In this document: positions 42,288 through 49,946 of the stretch, piece after piece
Layout of the letters: each line of letters begins with the position of its first letter
How positions within the stretch are numbered: the stretch's first letter is position 1
Assembly (NCBI GenBank): GCA_003130835.1
Contig: QEXX01000033.1
Location: 1-52,593 of the forward strand
Direction: 5' to 3'
Length of the DNA stretch: 52,593 bases
From: Anaerolineae bacterium
Lineage (GTDB): Bacteria; Chloroflexota; Anaerolineae; Anaerolineales; UBA4823
The notes under the pieces: generated by a model
Databases searched by the model: none
What the model saw: only the letters and a program-made list of their open reading frames with translations
What the model was told of the DNA's origin: nothing
Position numbers and translations under genes: made by a program

Positions 42288-43247
42288 CTATTGAAAGCGA
42301 TCGGGGTGGAACAATTTTGCCAAAGCTTCCAGCCCATCCACTAAGCGCGGGCCAGGGCGACTGACAATGTTGTCGTCAAAGGGGTAAACACGCTGATTTT
42401 TAACCGCGCTCAACTCGCTCCAGCCCGGTCGAGCGACAACGGATTCAACGGTAACTCCACCCCAGATCGCATCGCCGAGCAAGATCAGGTCTGGGTCGCG
42501 GCGTAAAATCTCCTCCAAACTCACCTGCACCCATTCGCCTTGCAGTTCGTGACCAAAGTTCAGGCCGCCGGCTTTGGTGATCAACATATCGATAAAAGTG
42601 TTGGGGCCAGCCGTCCACGGCGCGTTTGGATCGGTGCCATCAATTTCATAAAAAACCAATGGACGTTGATCAATGCCGACCAGTTTTTCCTCCACGCTTT
42701 GCACGCGCTGCTTCAGTTGGGCGACCAGGCGTTCTGCTTCCTGGGAGCGACCGGTCAAGGTGCCAACGTTGATGAGATTGACATAGAGATCGTCAAATTG
42801 GAGCGGGTTTGGCAAAACAAAGACAGTTAAGCCCAAATCCCGCAAGCCTTGCACCTGTTCTGGTGCCGTCAGCGGGGAGGCAAGCACCAAATCGGGCTGC
42901 AGGGCAACAATGGTTTCAGTATCCAGATTGCCAAAGCCACCGCCCACATCCTTAATTTGCAGTGCTTCAGCAGGATAATCGGAAAAGGAATCGCGGCCGA
43001 CAACCTGGTTACCGGCTCCAAGGGCAAAGAGAATTTCGGTGTTAGAAGGGGCAAGGGAGACAATCCGTTGTGCCACGGCCGACAATTCAACTTGCACGCC
43101 CAACCCATCCTGTAAACGGATGGCTTGGGGCGTTGGCTCAGGAGCCGTGGGTGAAGGCTGCGAGGTAGGCATTGGCACACCTGTAGTACAGGCTGCCAAC
43201 AGAATCATTGTCAAAAGAAGGGTTACGAGAAGGATAACTTTTCGCAC
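42288..43247 (-). CDS. btuF: Corrinoid ABC transporter substrate-binding lipoprotein
   Basis: This 319-residue type III periplasmic-binding-fold protein has a lipoprotein signal (ILLVTLLLTMILLAAC, lipidated at about Cys20) and a Pro/Thr linker. Features such as RIVSLAPSNTEILFALGAG and VVGRDSFSDYPAEA are typical of BtuF-like proteins. It captures corrinoids outside the membrane. The GTG start has GATGAGG upstream. It is the first gene after the cobalamin riboswitch and its terminators. Confidence 0.92.
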   Translation of the reverse strand: MRKVILLVTLLLTMILLAACTTGVPMPTSQPSPTAPEPTPQAIRLQDGLGVQVELSAVAQRIVSLAPSNTEILFALGAGNQVVGRDSFSDYPAEALQIKDVGGGFGNLDTETIVALQPDLVLASPLTAPEQVQGLRDLGLTVFVLPNPLQFDDLYVNLINVGTLTGRSQEAERLVAQLKQRVQSVEEKLVGIDQRPLVFYEIDGTDPNAPWTAGPNTFIDMLITKAGGLNFGHELQGEWVQVSLEEILRRDPDLILLGDAIWGGVTVESVVARPGWSELSAVKNQRVYPFDDNIVSRPGPRLVDGLEALAKLFHPDRFQ

Positions 43248-43263
43248 GACTTACCTCATCAAC

Positions 43264-43331
43264 ACAAAAAATTTAACGGCTTCTCGCTCCAGAGAAGCCG
43301 TTGGATAAGAAACCCGCCCAAGTCGGGCGGG
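43264..43331 (-). terminator. Tandem riboswitch-controlled terminators upstream of btuF
   Basis: Read on the minus strand, the first hairpin is CCCGCCC/GGGCGGG (43331-43325 with 43319-43313) followed by TTTCTT. The second is AACGGCTTCTC/GAGAAGCCGTT (43302-43292 with 43285-43275) followed by AAATTTTTTG. The 3' arm of the first includes GGCGGGT (43318-43312), the exact complement of ACCCGCC (43421-43415) at the 3' edge of the aptamer. Confidence 0.85.
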
Positions 43332-43408
43332 AGGACTTCCTAATCCCCAAAGCGAAAAAATCGCTCTGGTTGCCCGGCCTCCCTTACCGCGAGGGAGCAA
43401 ACGAGCTG

Positions 43409-43538
43409 GACAAAGGCGGGTATTCGGGCTTCGTCAAAGACGTTACCGTTGCGGGACAGCGCCGGACTGTCGTTTTGCACGAGTCACCGGCTTTCCCCAT
43501 TGCGCGCTGTGCATCCGGGCATCCAGCGCACCTTTGTC
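43409..43538 (-). promoter_or_regulatory. Cobalamin riboswitch
   Basis: The minus-strand RNA carries the conserved cobalamin-aptamer core: GGGGAAAGCCGGTGACTC, then CAGTCCGGCGCTGTCCCGCAACGGTAA and GAAGCCCGAATACCCGCC in the correct order. The closing helix P1 is GACAAAGG (43538-43531) with CCTTTGTC (43416-43409), a perfect 8 bp. It precedes the corrinoid transport and salvage operon and would switch it off when cobalamin is plentiful. Confidence 0.93.
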
Positions 43539-43561
43539 AAGCAAATTTCATTTGCAGAAGT

Positions 43562-43590
43562 AATTTATCATCGAAGTGCTACTCTGTCAA
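43562..43590 (-). promoter_or_regulatory. Promoter of the corrinoid operon
   Basis: TTGACA (43590-43585) and TAAATT (43567-43562) are spaced by 17 bp. The start near 43555 lies about 17 nt before the riboswitch P1 helix. Confidence 0.75.
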
Positions 43591-43771
43591 GTTTTGAAAC
43601 ACTGTCTCGATCAAGAGCACAGGCTTGACTTTGGGAAAGGAGCGTTTTTTGCTGCCAATTGGCTAGCTTGATCGTTTTTTGGAGTAAAATAGGCTATCTG
43701 TTTTGTCAAGCCTTGGGCTGAGTCACGGCCTTATTCAGCAACCCAATCTCATTCTGCAAAGGATAACGAAG

Positions 43772-44944
43772 ATGAAAAGCCACAAATTGCTCATGATTCC
43801 CGGACCGATTGAATTTGATCCTGCGGTTCTAGCCGCTATGAGCGTGCCAACCAGCAGTCATACTGATGCGGCTTTTATTCAAACCTTTGGCGAAGCCCTC
43901 GAGAAGATGCGTCAGGTTTTCCAGTCATCTCAAGGACAACCCTTCGTGGTTGCCGCTTCAGGGACATTTGCCATGGATGTGGCTGCAGCTAACCTCATCG
44001 AAGCGGGGGATCGGGTGCTGTTGCTCAATATCGGTTACTTCAGTGAACGGTTTGGAGAGATTCTAGAACGCTATGGCGCCAAGGTCACCCAAATCAAAGC
44101 CGCCATCGGCGCCCGCCCCGATCCCCAATTGGTGGAAGATGAACTCAAAAAAGGCGGCTATAAGGCGATCTTCTTCTCCCATGTCGACACTTCCACGGGT
44201 GTGCTGAACGACGTCCCCACCCTAGCCCAGCTTGCCCACCGCTACGGCGCTCTTTGCGTTGTCGACGGGGTTTGCTCGATTGCTGCCGAAGAATTGCGCA
44301 TGGATGAATGGGGAGTGGATGTCGCCCTCACTGCCTCGCAAAAGGCAATCGGTGTGCCACCAGGCTTAGCTCTATGGATGGTGAGCCAGCGGGCTTTGGA
44401 GGTGTGTCGCACCCGCAAGACGCCGGTGGCGAATTATTATGGCGATTGGCTGAAATGGTTGCCGGTCATGCAAGCGCATGAAGCGCGTCAATTCGATTAT
44501 TTTGCGACTCCAGCCATCAACCTGATCCGCGCCCTGAATGTCAGCCTTTCCCAGATCGTCGCCGAGGGGATTGAGAATCGCTACGCCCGTCACCGCCGCA
44601 TGAGCCATGCCTTCAAAGCAGCCATGAACGCCCTCGAACTTGACCAGATTCCGGTCTCGGAAGAGATAGCAGCTCACACCCTGACGGCCGTCCGGTATCC
44701 AAAAGGCATCCAGGCTTCCGAGTTCTTGCCACGGGTCGCTCAAGAAGGGGTGATTATTTCCGGCGGATTATTGCCCCCCATCAAGCAAGAGTATTTTCGC
44801 GTCGGTCACATGGGAAACATCAGCTTTGGCGACCTGATCGGCACCATCAGCGCTATCGAGCGAGCGCTGGCTGGCTTGGGATACCGTTTTGCGATTGGCT
44901 CGGCTGTGGCTGCCGCCCAACGCGCTTTGCAAGAAGCAGCATAG
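43772..44944 (+). CDS. Class V aminotransferase (alanine/serine-glyoxylate aminotransferase-like)
   Basis: This 390-residue PLP enzyme is of the AGXT/SGAT group. The start MKSHKLLMIPGPIEFDP is characteristic, SHVDTSTG precedes the cofactor Asp165 (VVDGVCSI), and the Schiff-base Lys191 is in TASQKAIGVPPGLA. These enzymes move amino groups between alanine or serine and glyoxylate; related members act on 2-aminoethylphosphonate. The frame is open upstream, but the ATG at 43772 has AAAGGATAACGA before it and matches the family start. No operon partner is seen; the Lon-like gene follows 151 bp later. Confidence 0.87.
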   Translation: MKSHKLLMIPGPIEFDPAVLAAMSVPTSSHTDAAFIQTFGEALEKMRQVFQSSQGQPFVVAASGTFAMDVAAANLIEAGDRVLLLNIGYFSERFGEILERYGAKVTQIKAAIGARPDPQLVEDELKKGGYKAIFFSHVDTSTGVLNDVPTLAQLAHRYGALCVVDGVCSIAAEELRMDEWGVDVALTASQKAIGVPPGLALWMVSQRALEVCRTRKTPVANYYGDWLKWLPVMQAHEARQFDYFATPAINLIRALNVSLSQIVAEGIENRYARHRRMSHAFKAAMNALELDQIPVSEEIAAHTLTAVRYPKGIQASEFLPRVAQEGVIISGGLLPPIKQEYFRVGHMGNISFGDLIGTISAIERALAGLGYRFAIGSAVAAAQRALQEAA

Positions 44945-45095
44945 GGCAAGATGGCTTTTGTCCTCCATCTTAGGCGGCAGCAACCCAGCAGGTCAAGCTC
45001 CCGCTCGTTCGCCATTTGCCGCTGGCAGGTGGCAATCCTGTATTGGCGCTCTCAAAGCTGCTCTTGTGGTGCTTGTGGAACGCTAGGAGTATCTC

Positions 45096-47492
45096 ATGAT
45101 CCAAGAACTATCTGTCGAACTCTTGTATCATCGCTGTGACCCTGAGTCGATTCCCATCCCTTCCAGCCAAACCTCAGGCCGCCTAAAAGCCATTATTGGT
45201 CAAGACCGCGCCGTCAAAGCGATGAAATTCGGCTTGGGTATCCAAAGCAAAGGCTTCAATTTGTATGTGTCTGGTTTGCCGGGCACTGGCCGCACAACGG
45301 CTATCAAACAGTTCCTCGAAGAAATTGCTTCCACCCAGCCCACCCCGCCGGATTGGTGCTATGTTAACAATTTCAACGATCCCAGCCGTCCTAATGCTAT
45401 CCTGCTTCCGCCCGGTCGGGCAGTGGAATTCCAAAAGGATATGGAGCGGCTGGTGCGTGAAGCAGTCAAGGAAATTCGCAGCGCTTTTGAAGGCGAGCAA
45501 TATGCAGCGTTGAAAGAAGAAACTTTGCGCAGTTTTCAACAGCAAAAGCAAACTCTGCTGGAGAACATCAATCAATTTGCCCGGCAGGAGGGTTTCCTCA
45601 TCCAGCCTACCCCGGTCGGTTTATTGACCATTCCGCTACTGGATGGCAAACCGCTTGAGGAAGCAGAGTTCTTACGATTGCCCGATGAACAGAAAGAAGC
45701 TATCCTGGCACGACAAAAAAAGGTACAGGAAGCTCTAGAAGCAACGCTGCGCCAAGCGCGCAACGCCGATCGCGCTGCGGCTGAGGCGCTGCAACAGCTC
45801 GACCAACGCGTGGCTTCCTTTGCCATGCAACGCCTGATCGAAGAACTAAAAGAAAAATACCACTCGGTGGCAGAGGTCAATGAGTTTATCGATCAGGTTC
45901 AGAAGGATATGTTGGAGAACCTTGCCTTGATTCGCGGCGAAGGCGAGGGAGAAGAAGATAGTCAGGCTTCTGCGCCAAACAAACGCAGCCGCCCAACCCT
46001 ATTGCGCAAATATTCGGTCAATGTGTTGGTAGACAATGCCGGGCTGAGCGGTGCGCCGGTCGTGCTAGAGATGAATCCGACTCTGCCCAATCTGTTCGGC
46101 AAGATCGAACAAGAAGCCCAATTCGGCACCTTGGTCACCGACTTTACCCTCATCCGCCAAGGCTCACTGCACCGCGCCAATGGGGGTTACCTCGTTTTGC
46201 CTTTTCAACAAGTGTTGGCAAATCCCTTTGCTTGGGATTCGCTGAAACGCGCCTTAGAGAACCAAGAAATTGTCATCGAAGAGCTCGGTGAGCGGATTGG
46301 TTTTGCCACCCGCAGCCTGCGTCCGGAACCCATCCCTTTGAACGTCAAGGTGATTCTGATCGGCACACCATACCTTTTCTTACTGGCACAGGAGTTGGAC
46401 GATCAGTTTGCCGAACTCTTCAAGGTAAAAGCCGACTTTGATACCGTGATGGAGCGCAACGAACAACGCATCGAAGATTATCTGGCATTTGTCGGTACGC
46501 TATGTGAAAACGAAGGCTTGCTTCACCTAGACCGTCCTGCGCTGGCGCGCTTTGTGGAGATCGGTTCGCGCCTAGCAGAAGACCAGCGCAAACTCTCGGT
46601 GCGCTTTCGCGAGCTATCCGACATCTTACGCGAAGCACACTACTACGCTCAGCAGGATGGGGCAACACACATCCAGGTAGCGCATTTAGAGCAAGCCTTA
46701 GAGGAACAACGGTTACGTTCAAACCTCGTCCAAGAGCGCATTTACGAAATGATTCGGCGCGGCACCTTAAAAATCGAGGTCAGCGGTCAGCGGGTGGGTC
46801 AGGTCAACGGGCTGTCGGTCATCTCTTTAGGCGATTATAGCTTTGGACAGCCGAACCGCATCACCGTGAGCGTCGGTTTAGGGCGCGAAGGCTTGATCGA
46901 CATCGAGCGCGAAGCGAAGTTGGGAGGGCCGATCCACACGAAAGGCGTCTTAATCCTCAGCGGCTATCTGACCGAGAAGTTCGCCCATGATAAACCGCTC
47001 ACTTTATCCGCTCGCTTGGTATTTGAACAGAGCTATAGCGGCGTTGAAGGGGATAGCGCTTCTAGCGCCGAGTTATACGCCCTGCTTTCCGCTTTAGCCG
47101 ATGTCCCCTTACGTCAGGGCATCGCTGTGACCGGATCGGTCAATCAAAAGGGAGAAATTCAAGCCATTGGAGGCGTCAACGAGAAAATCGAGGGCTTTTT
47201 CGATGTCTGTTCTGCGATGGGCTTAACCGGTGAGCAAGGGGTGATCATCCCAGCCGGCAACGTGGAGAACTTAATGCTCAAAGCGGCTGTGCGCCAAGCG
47301 GTACAGGAAGGCAAATTCCACATTTGGGCAGTGAACACCGTCGAAGAAGGAATCGAAATTTTGAGCGGAATGCCGGCTGGCAAGCGCAGCGTCGATGGGC
47401 AATTTGAGGAGAACACCTTCTTTGCGCGCGTCGATGCCCGCCTGCGTCAGATGGCAGAACAACTCCAGAAGTTCGGTGCAAAGTCTGATTAG
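45096..47492 (+). CDS. Lon-like ATP-dependent protease (AAA_32/LonB-related)
   Basis: This 798-residue protein combines an AAA-type ATPase with a Lon (S16) protease domain. The nucleotide loop reads GLPGTGRTT (60-68), with Arg where most P-loops have Lys, which is usual in this family. A long coiled-coil-rich insert (about 110-290) follows. The protease dyad is Ser654 in EGDSAS and Lys697 in GGVNEKIEG, 43 residues apart as in other Lons. An N-terminal Lon substrate domain is missing, so it differs from LonA. The ATG has AGGAG 7 bp upstream. Substrates are unknown. Confidence 0.9.
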   Translation: MIQELSVELLYHRCDPESIPIPSSQTSGRLKAIIGQDRAVKAMKFGLGIQSKGFNLYVSGLPGTGRTTAIKQFLEEIASTQPTPPDWCYVNNFNDPSRPNAILLPPGRAVEFQKDMERLVREAVKEIRSAFEGEQYAALKEETLRSFQQQKQTLLENINQFARQEGFLIQPTPVGLLTIPLLDGKPLEEAEFLRLPDEQKEAILARQKKVQEALEATLRQARNADRAAAEALQQLDQRVASFAMQRLIEELKEKYHSVAEVNEFIDQVQKDMLENLALIRGEGEGEEDSQASAPNKRSRPTLLRKYSVNVLVDNAGLSGAPVVLEMNPTLPNLFGKIEQEAQFGTLVTDFTLIRQGSLHRANGGYLVLPFQQVLANPFAWDSLKRALENQEIVIEELGERIGFATRSLRPEPIPLNVKVILIGTPYLFLLAQELDDQFAELFKVKADFDTVMERNEQRIEDYLAFVGTLCENEGLLHLDRPALARFVEIGSRLAEDQRKLSVRFRELSDILREAHYYAQQDGATHIQVAHLEQALEEQRLRSNLVQERIYEMIRRGTLKIEVSGQRVGQVNGLSVISLGDYSFGQPNRITVSVGLGREGLIDIEREAKLGGPIHTKGVLILSGYLTEKFAHDKPLTLSARLVFEQSYSGVEGDSASSAELYALLSALADVPLRQGIAVTGSVNQKGEIQAIGGVNEKIEGFFDVCSAMGLTGEQGVIIPAGNVENLMLKAAVRQAVQEGKFHIWAVNTVEEGIEILSGMPAGKRSVDGQFEENTFFARVDARLRQMAEQLQKFGAKSD

Positions 47493-47509
47493 TGCCTTCT
47501 TCAATTAGG

Positions 47510-47640
47510 ACGTCGCAGGCGAGGACGCCTGCGAAACTCATTCGACGTGGACGTCCACCTTGCGGCAGGAGGTCGGAGCGCAGGCGCCCGCGTCTGCAAA
47601 ACTCGATGGACGAGGCCGTCCACCCCCGGACAGAGCAGGG
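47510..47640. repeat. Cluster of short palindromic repeats downstream of the Lon-like gene
   Basis: Stems include CGCAGGCG-AGGA-CGCCTGCG (47514-47533), the palindrome GTGGACGTCCAC (47547-47558), GCAGGCG...CGTCTGC (about 47579-47596) and GGACG-AGGC-CGTCC (about 47608-47621). The text resembles dispersed REP-like repeats. It may also end transcription of the Lon-like gene. 47641-47885 shows nothing recognisable. Confidence 0.6.
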
Positions 47641-47885
47641 ATGGAATTCATGTGGCCCACAGCAAAAAAGGGGGTGGTTCGAGACCCAACCGCTAGTGCG
47701 GATAGGATTACGTGCAAATGCGTACCACTGGAGATGAGGGCAAATTCTTGGTTAGATCGTGATGTCAAGATCGATTCGCTCGTTACCTGTCGGATTTAGG
47801 CATCAACCTGCCCAGCATAGGGAAGGCTGATCTCACCCCAACCCCCCCCTGTCAACAGCTCGAAAAAGATCAGAGGAGGCACATA

Positions 47886-48344
47886 TTAGGGAAGAACGAG
47901 AATCCGGCTGGTTTCCTGCATCGCAGCTCGCACACTTAAGAGCGCTGTGGGCTCGGGGCAATAAAAAAGGTGTGCGACGCAGCGACAATCCGAAGCGCCA
48001 AAACCTACATGCGGACAACTGAGTTGAGAGAATTTTGACAGCTCAGTTGCCCATTGACATTCTCCGCCCCATTCTGTCCCCCGATACCAAATTTCTTGCA
48101 AGACAGCCATGCTTTTCAGAAAATCGATGTGCCAATGGCGTTTTTGAGAGGTCAAGTGATGCTTTAACCGCCCGGCAATGCCCCCTGCTCCTAAAGCACT
48201 TCCCACATAGAGGTAAAAGCCGGCTTGGAAAGTCAGTTCTCCCAACTTACCCACTCGAATTTGCTGCGCCGTTGACAAGCAAAGCACCAAGAGATAACAG
48301 CCTTTCTCGTGAGGTAAAGCCAAACGGCTCAATCCATCTTTCAT
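47886..48344 (-). CDS. GIY-YIG-type (DUF123) nuclease-like protein
   Basis: This 152-residue protein has the DUF123 branch of the GIY-YIG fold: GCYLLVLCL, then GFYLYVGSALGAGGIAGRLKHHL and HWHIDFL. A Cys-rich end (SQLSCPHVGFGASDCRCVAHLFYC) may bind a metal. DUF123 proteins are rare, sometimes fused to endonuclease III, and are of unproven function. The ATG overlaps the stop of the small ORF upstream by 4 bp. Confidence 0.8.
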   Translation of the reverse strand: MKDGLSRLALPHEKGCYLLVLCLSTAQQIRVGKLGELTFQAGFYLYVGSALGAGGIAGRLKHHLTSQKRHWHIDFLKSMAVLQEIWYRGTEWGGECQWATELSKFSQLSCPHVGFGASDCRCVAHLFYCPEPTALLSVRAAMQETSRILVLP

Positions 48345-48556
48345 GCCGATGAAATCCGGTTTACACGGGGTATGTCGTCATTGCCTGTTGGGCACCCCGG
48401 TAAAGCGTGTGGGATGGGTGCAGGCAGCAACAAAATGCCCAATGCAGGGCAATGTTTTGGGGTGAAAAGATCACCGAAATCAGAGGACAACCCATCCACA
48501 CCTTTGGACCTTGCAGGCGGCAGGATGACCCCAGCAACGCTCAAAAGACCACTCAT
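48341..48556 (-). CDS. Small ORF of 71 codons joined by 4-bp overlaps to both neighbours
   Basis: I do not recognise this protein. Its ATG overlaps the TGA of the lipase gene, and its own TGA overlaps the ATG of the DUF123 gene, both in the ATGA pattern used across the window for coupled genes. AAGGAG lies next to the start but only 1 bp away. The peptide is Pro/Gly/Leu-rich with two Cys and no evident domain. The double overlap supports coding, while its composition does not. Confidence 0.4.
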   Translation of the reverse strand: MSGLLSVAGVILPPARSKGVDGLSSDFGDLFTPKHCPALGILLLPAPIPHALPGCPTGNDDIPRVNRISSA

Positions 48557-49431
48557 GCTCCTTGAACCTTAATCAGCCATTGAGCGATGATCTCAACCAC
48601 CTGACAAGCTCCTTCTGTAAGTTCATCACCGCCTGGAAGCAACAGCCCATACAGATCGTGATCTGCATCAGGAAGTGCAACGAATTGCTTCTCCCTTGTA
48701 GCCAACCGATCGTACAGGGTTTTTGCCCCTTTTGGCGCTACCACGCTGTCCCTTTCCCCTTGCAGAATCAGGGTAGGTAGCGCAACCGAACCTGCAGTTC
48801 GTAGCAAGGTTGCACCGCTGACCTGCATCAAGCCCATTGTATAGCGGTATGTAAACTGCTTAACACAGGCCGGATCGCTGAGGAGCGTCTCGCCTAGCGG
48901 GCTTTTCCGCAAAGCCTCTGGCCAACCGATGCTTGTATCCCAACGCGACTGGGGGGTCAGCAAGATGCGGAAGCCCATAATGGCTGTCGTTAAAAAAAGG
49001 CTCAAAGAGGGCTTGGAATAAACCTTCACGGCTGGGGCAAGCAGGATAAGACTGCGGGCAGGAACAGGATGTTTACACACATACCGCAGCAGGTAGCCAG
49101 CCCCTAAGCTATGCCCCAAGAGGTGGAGGGGTTGTTCCGAATGATACCTGCGAATTTGCTGTACAACAAGATGGATGTCTGAGATTTGTCGGTCAATGCT
49201 TTCGGCTTCCCCTGGCCGTCCAGAAAGGCCATTTCCCCTCAAATCTAGGGCATAAACAGCACTGCCCCTCTCCGCCAAGTCATAACCGAACTTGGCGTAA
49301 AAGCCTGAATGGGAACTCATCCCATGAAGGCAAAGGATCACCCGTTCAACAGCAACCTCAGGCAACCAGGCACGAACAAATAACTGAACTCGGTCATCGG
49401 CAGTAAGATACTGTTCTGATGGTTGTACCAT
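48553..49431 (-). CDS. Alpha/beta hydrolase, monoacylglycerol lipase-like
   Basis: This 292-residue hydrolase has the lysophospholipase/monoglyceride lipase pattern: HGMSSHSGFYAKFG oxyanion segment, nucleophile Ser in LLGHSLGAGYLLRY, Asp in QGERDSVVAPKGA and His in PDADHDLYG. It probably cleaves monoacylglycerols or related esters; location is cytoplasmic, as there is no signal. The ATG follows AAGGGGTTCTCA. It is the first gene of a three-ORF minus-strand cluster. Confidence 0.87.
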   Translation of the reverse strand: MVQPSEQYLTADDRVQLFVRAWLPEVAVERVILCLHGMSSHSGFYAKFGYDLAERGSAVYALDLRGNGLSGRPGEAESIDRQISDIHLVVQQIRRYHSEQPLHLLGHSLGAGYLLRYVCKHPVPARSLILLAPAVKVYSKPSLSLFLTTAIMGFRILLTPQSRWDTSIGWPEALRKSPLGETLLSDPACVKQFTYRYTMGLMQVSGATLLRTAGSVALPTLILQGERDSVVAPKGAKTLYDRLATREKQFVALPDADHDLYGLLLPGGDELTEGACQVVEIIAQWLIKVQGA

Positions 49432-49946
49432 TGAGAACCCCTTCTATGTTGGAGATGAAGCAGATCGCCAATCACCACATCCTTGGAGTAGGGTTCGCCC
49501 ATGTGCCAGGAGATACACTCCTGAAAAGAAAAGGACTGATAGCCAGCGATATCCAAAGGCACGCTAATTTTACACCATCAGTTGCTTTCGCCGATTACCA
49601 AGGATTACACCCTGGAAAACCTCCATTGCCCAACAGGAACCCTTCTGGTTGTTGCCCCGTCTTTGGTTTGGAGATGTGGTCAGGCGGCTGGATTTGCTTT
49701 CGATTTTAGCTTCCCGTGTTACAATAAATTAACCCTGTCATCCATTGGCAACAACAACGAAGGCTCAAATCCATCTCCTGGGTACAGTGGCGGTTTGTAA
49801 ACCGCCGCAGGTTTTGGGAGTTAAAAGCCGCTTCGTTAGATTTTCCAGGGGATTTTTCTACCCCTGAAAATGGTGCTTCGCTACTTCAAGGCGCACGTTA
49901 AACTTTTGTTTTTCGAGGCAGTCCTTTCCATTTAGGATTGAAATCG
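49432..49946 (+). promoter_or_regulatory. Structured leader region of the HD-GYP gene
   Basis: An extended -10, TG-T-TACAAT (49717-49725), gives a leader of about 210 nt. Helices are AACGAAG/CTTCGTT (49756-49762 with 49831-49837), enclosing GGCGGTT-TGTA-AACCGCC (49789-49806). A separate 11-bp stem, ATTTTcCAGGGG/CCCCTGAAAAT (49840-49851 with 49861-49871), follows. No known riboswitch consensus fits. Upstream, 49443-49709 holds an open frame of about 90 codons that could be a decayed gene. Confidence 0.4.

Noticed and set aside
47670..47720. GGTTCGAGACCC resembling a tRNA T-arm
   Set aside because: No acceptor, D- or anticodon stems can be paired around it.
47560..47799. 79-codon plus-strand frame through the palindromic repeats
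   Set aside because: Most of it reads across REP-like hairpins, giving GRGRPPPDR-type translations; no start signal.
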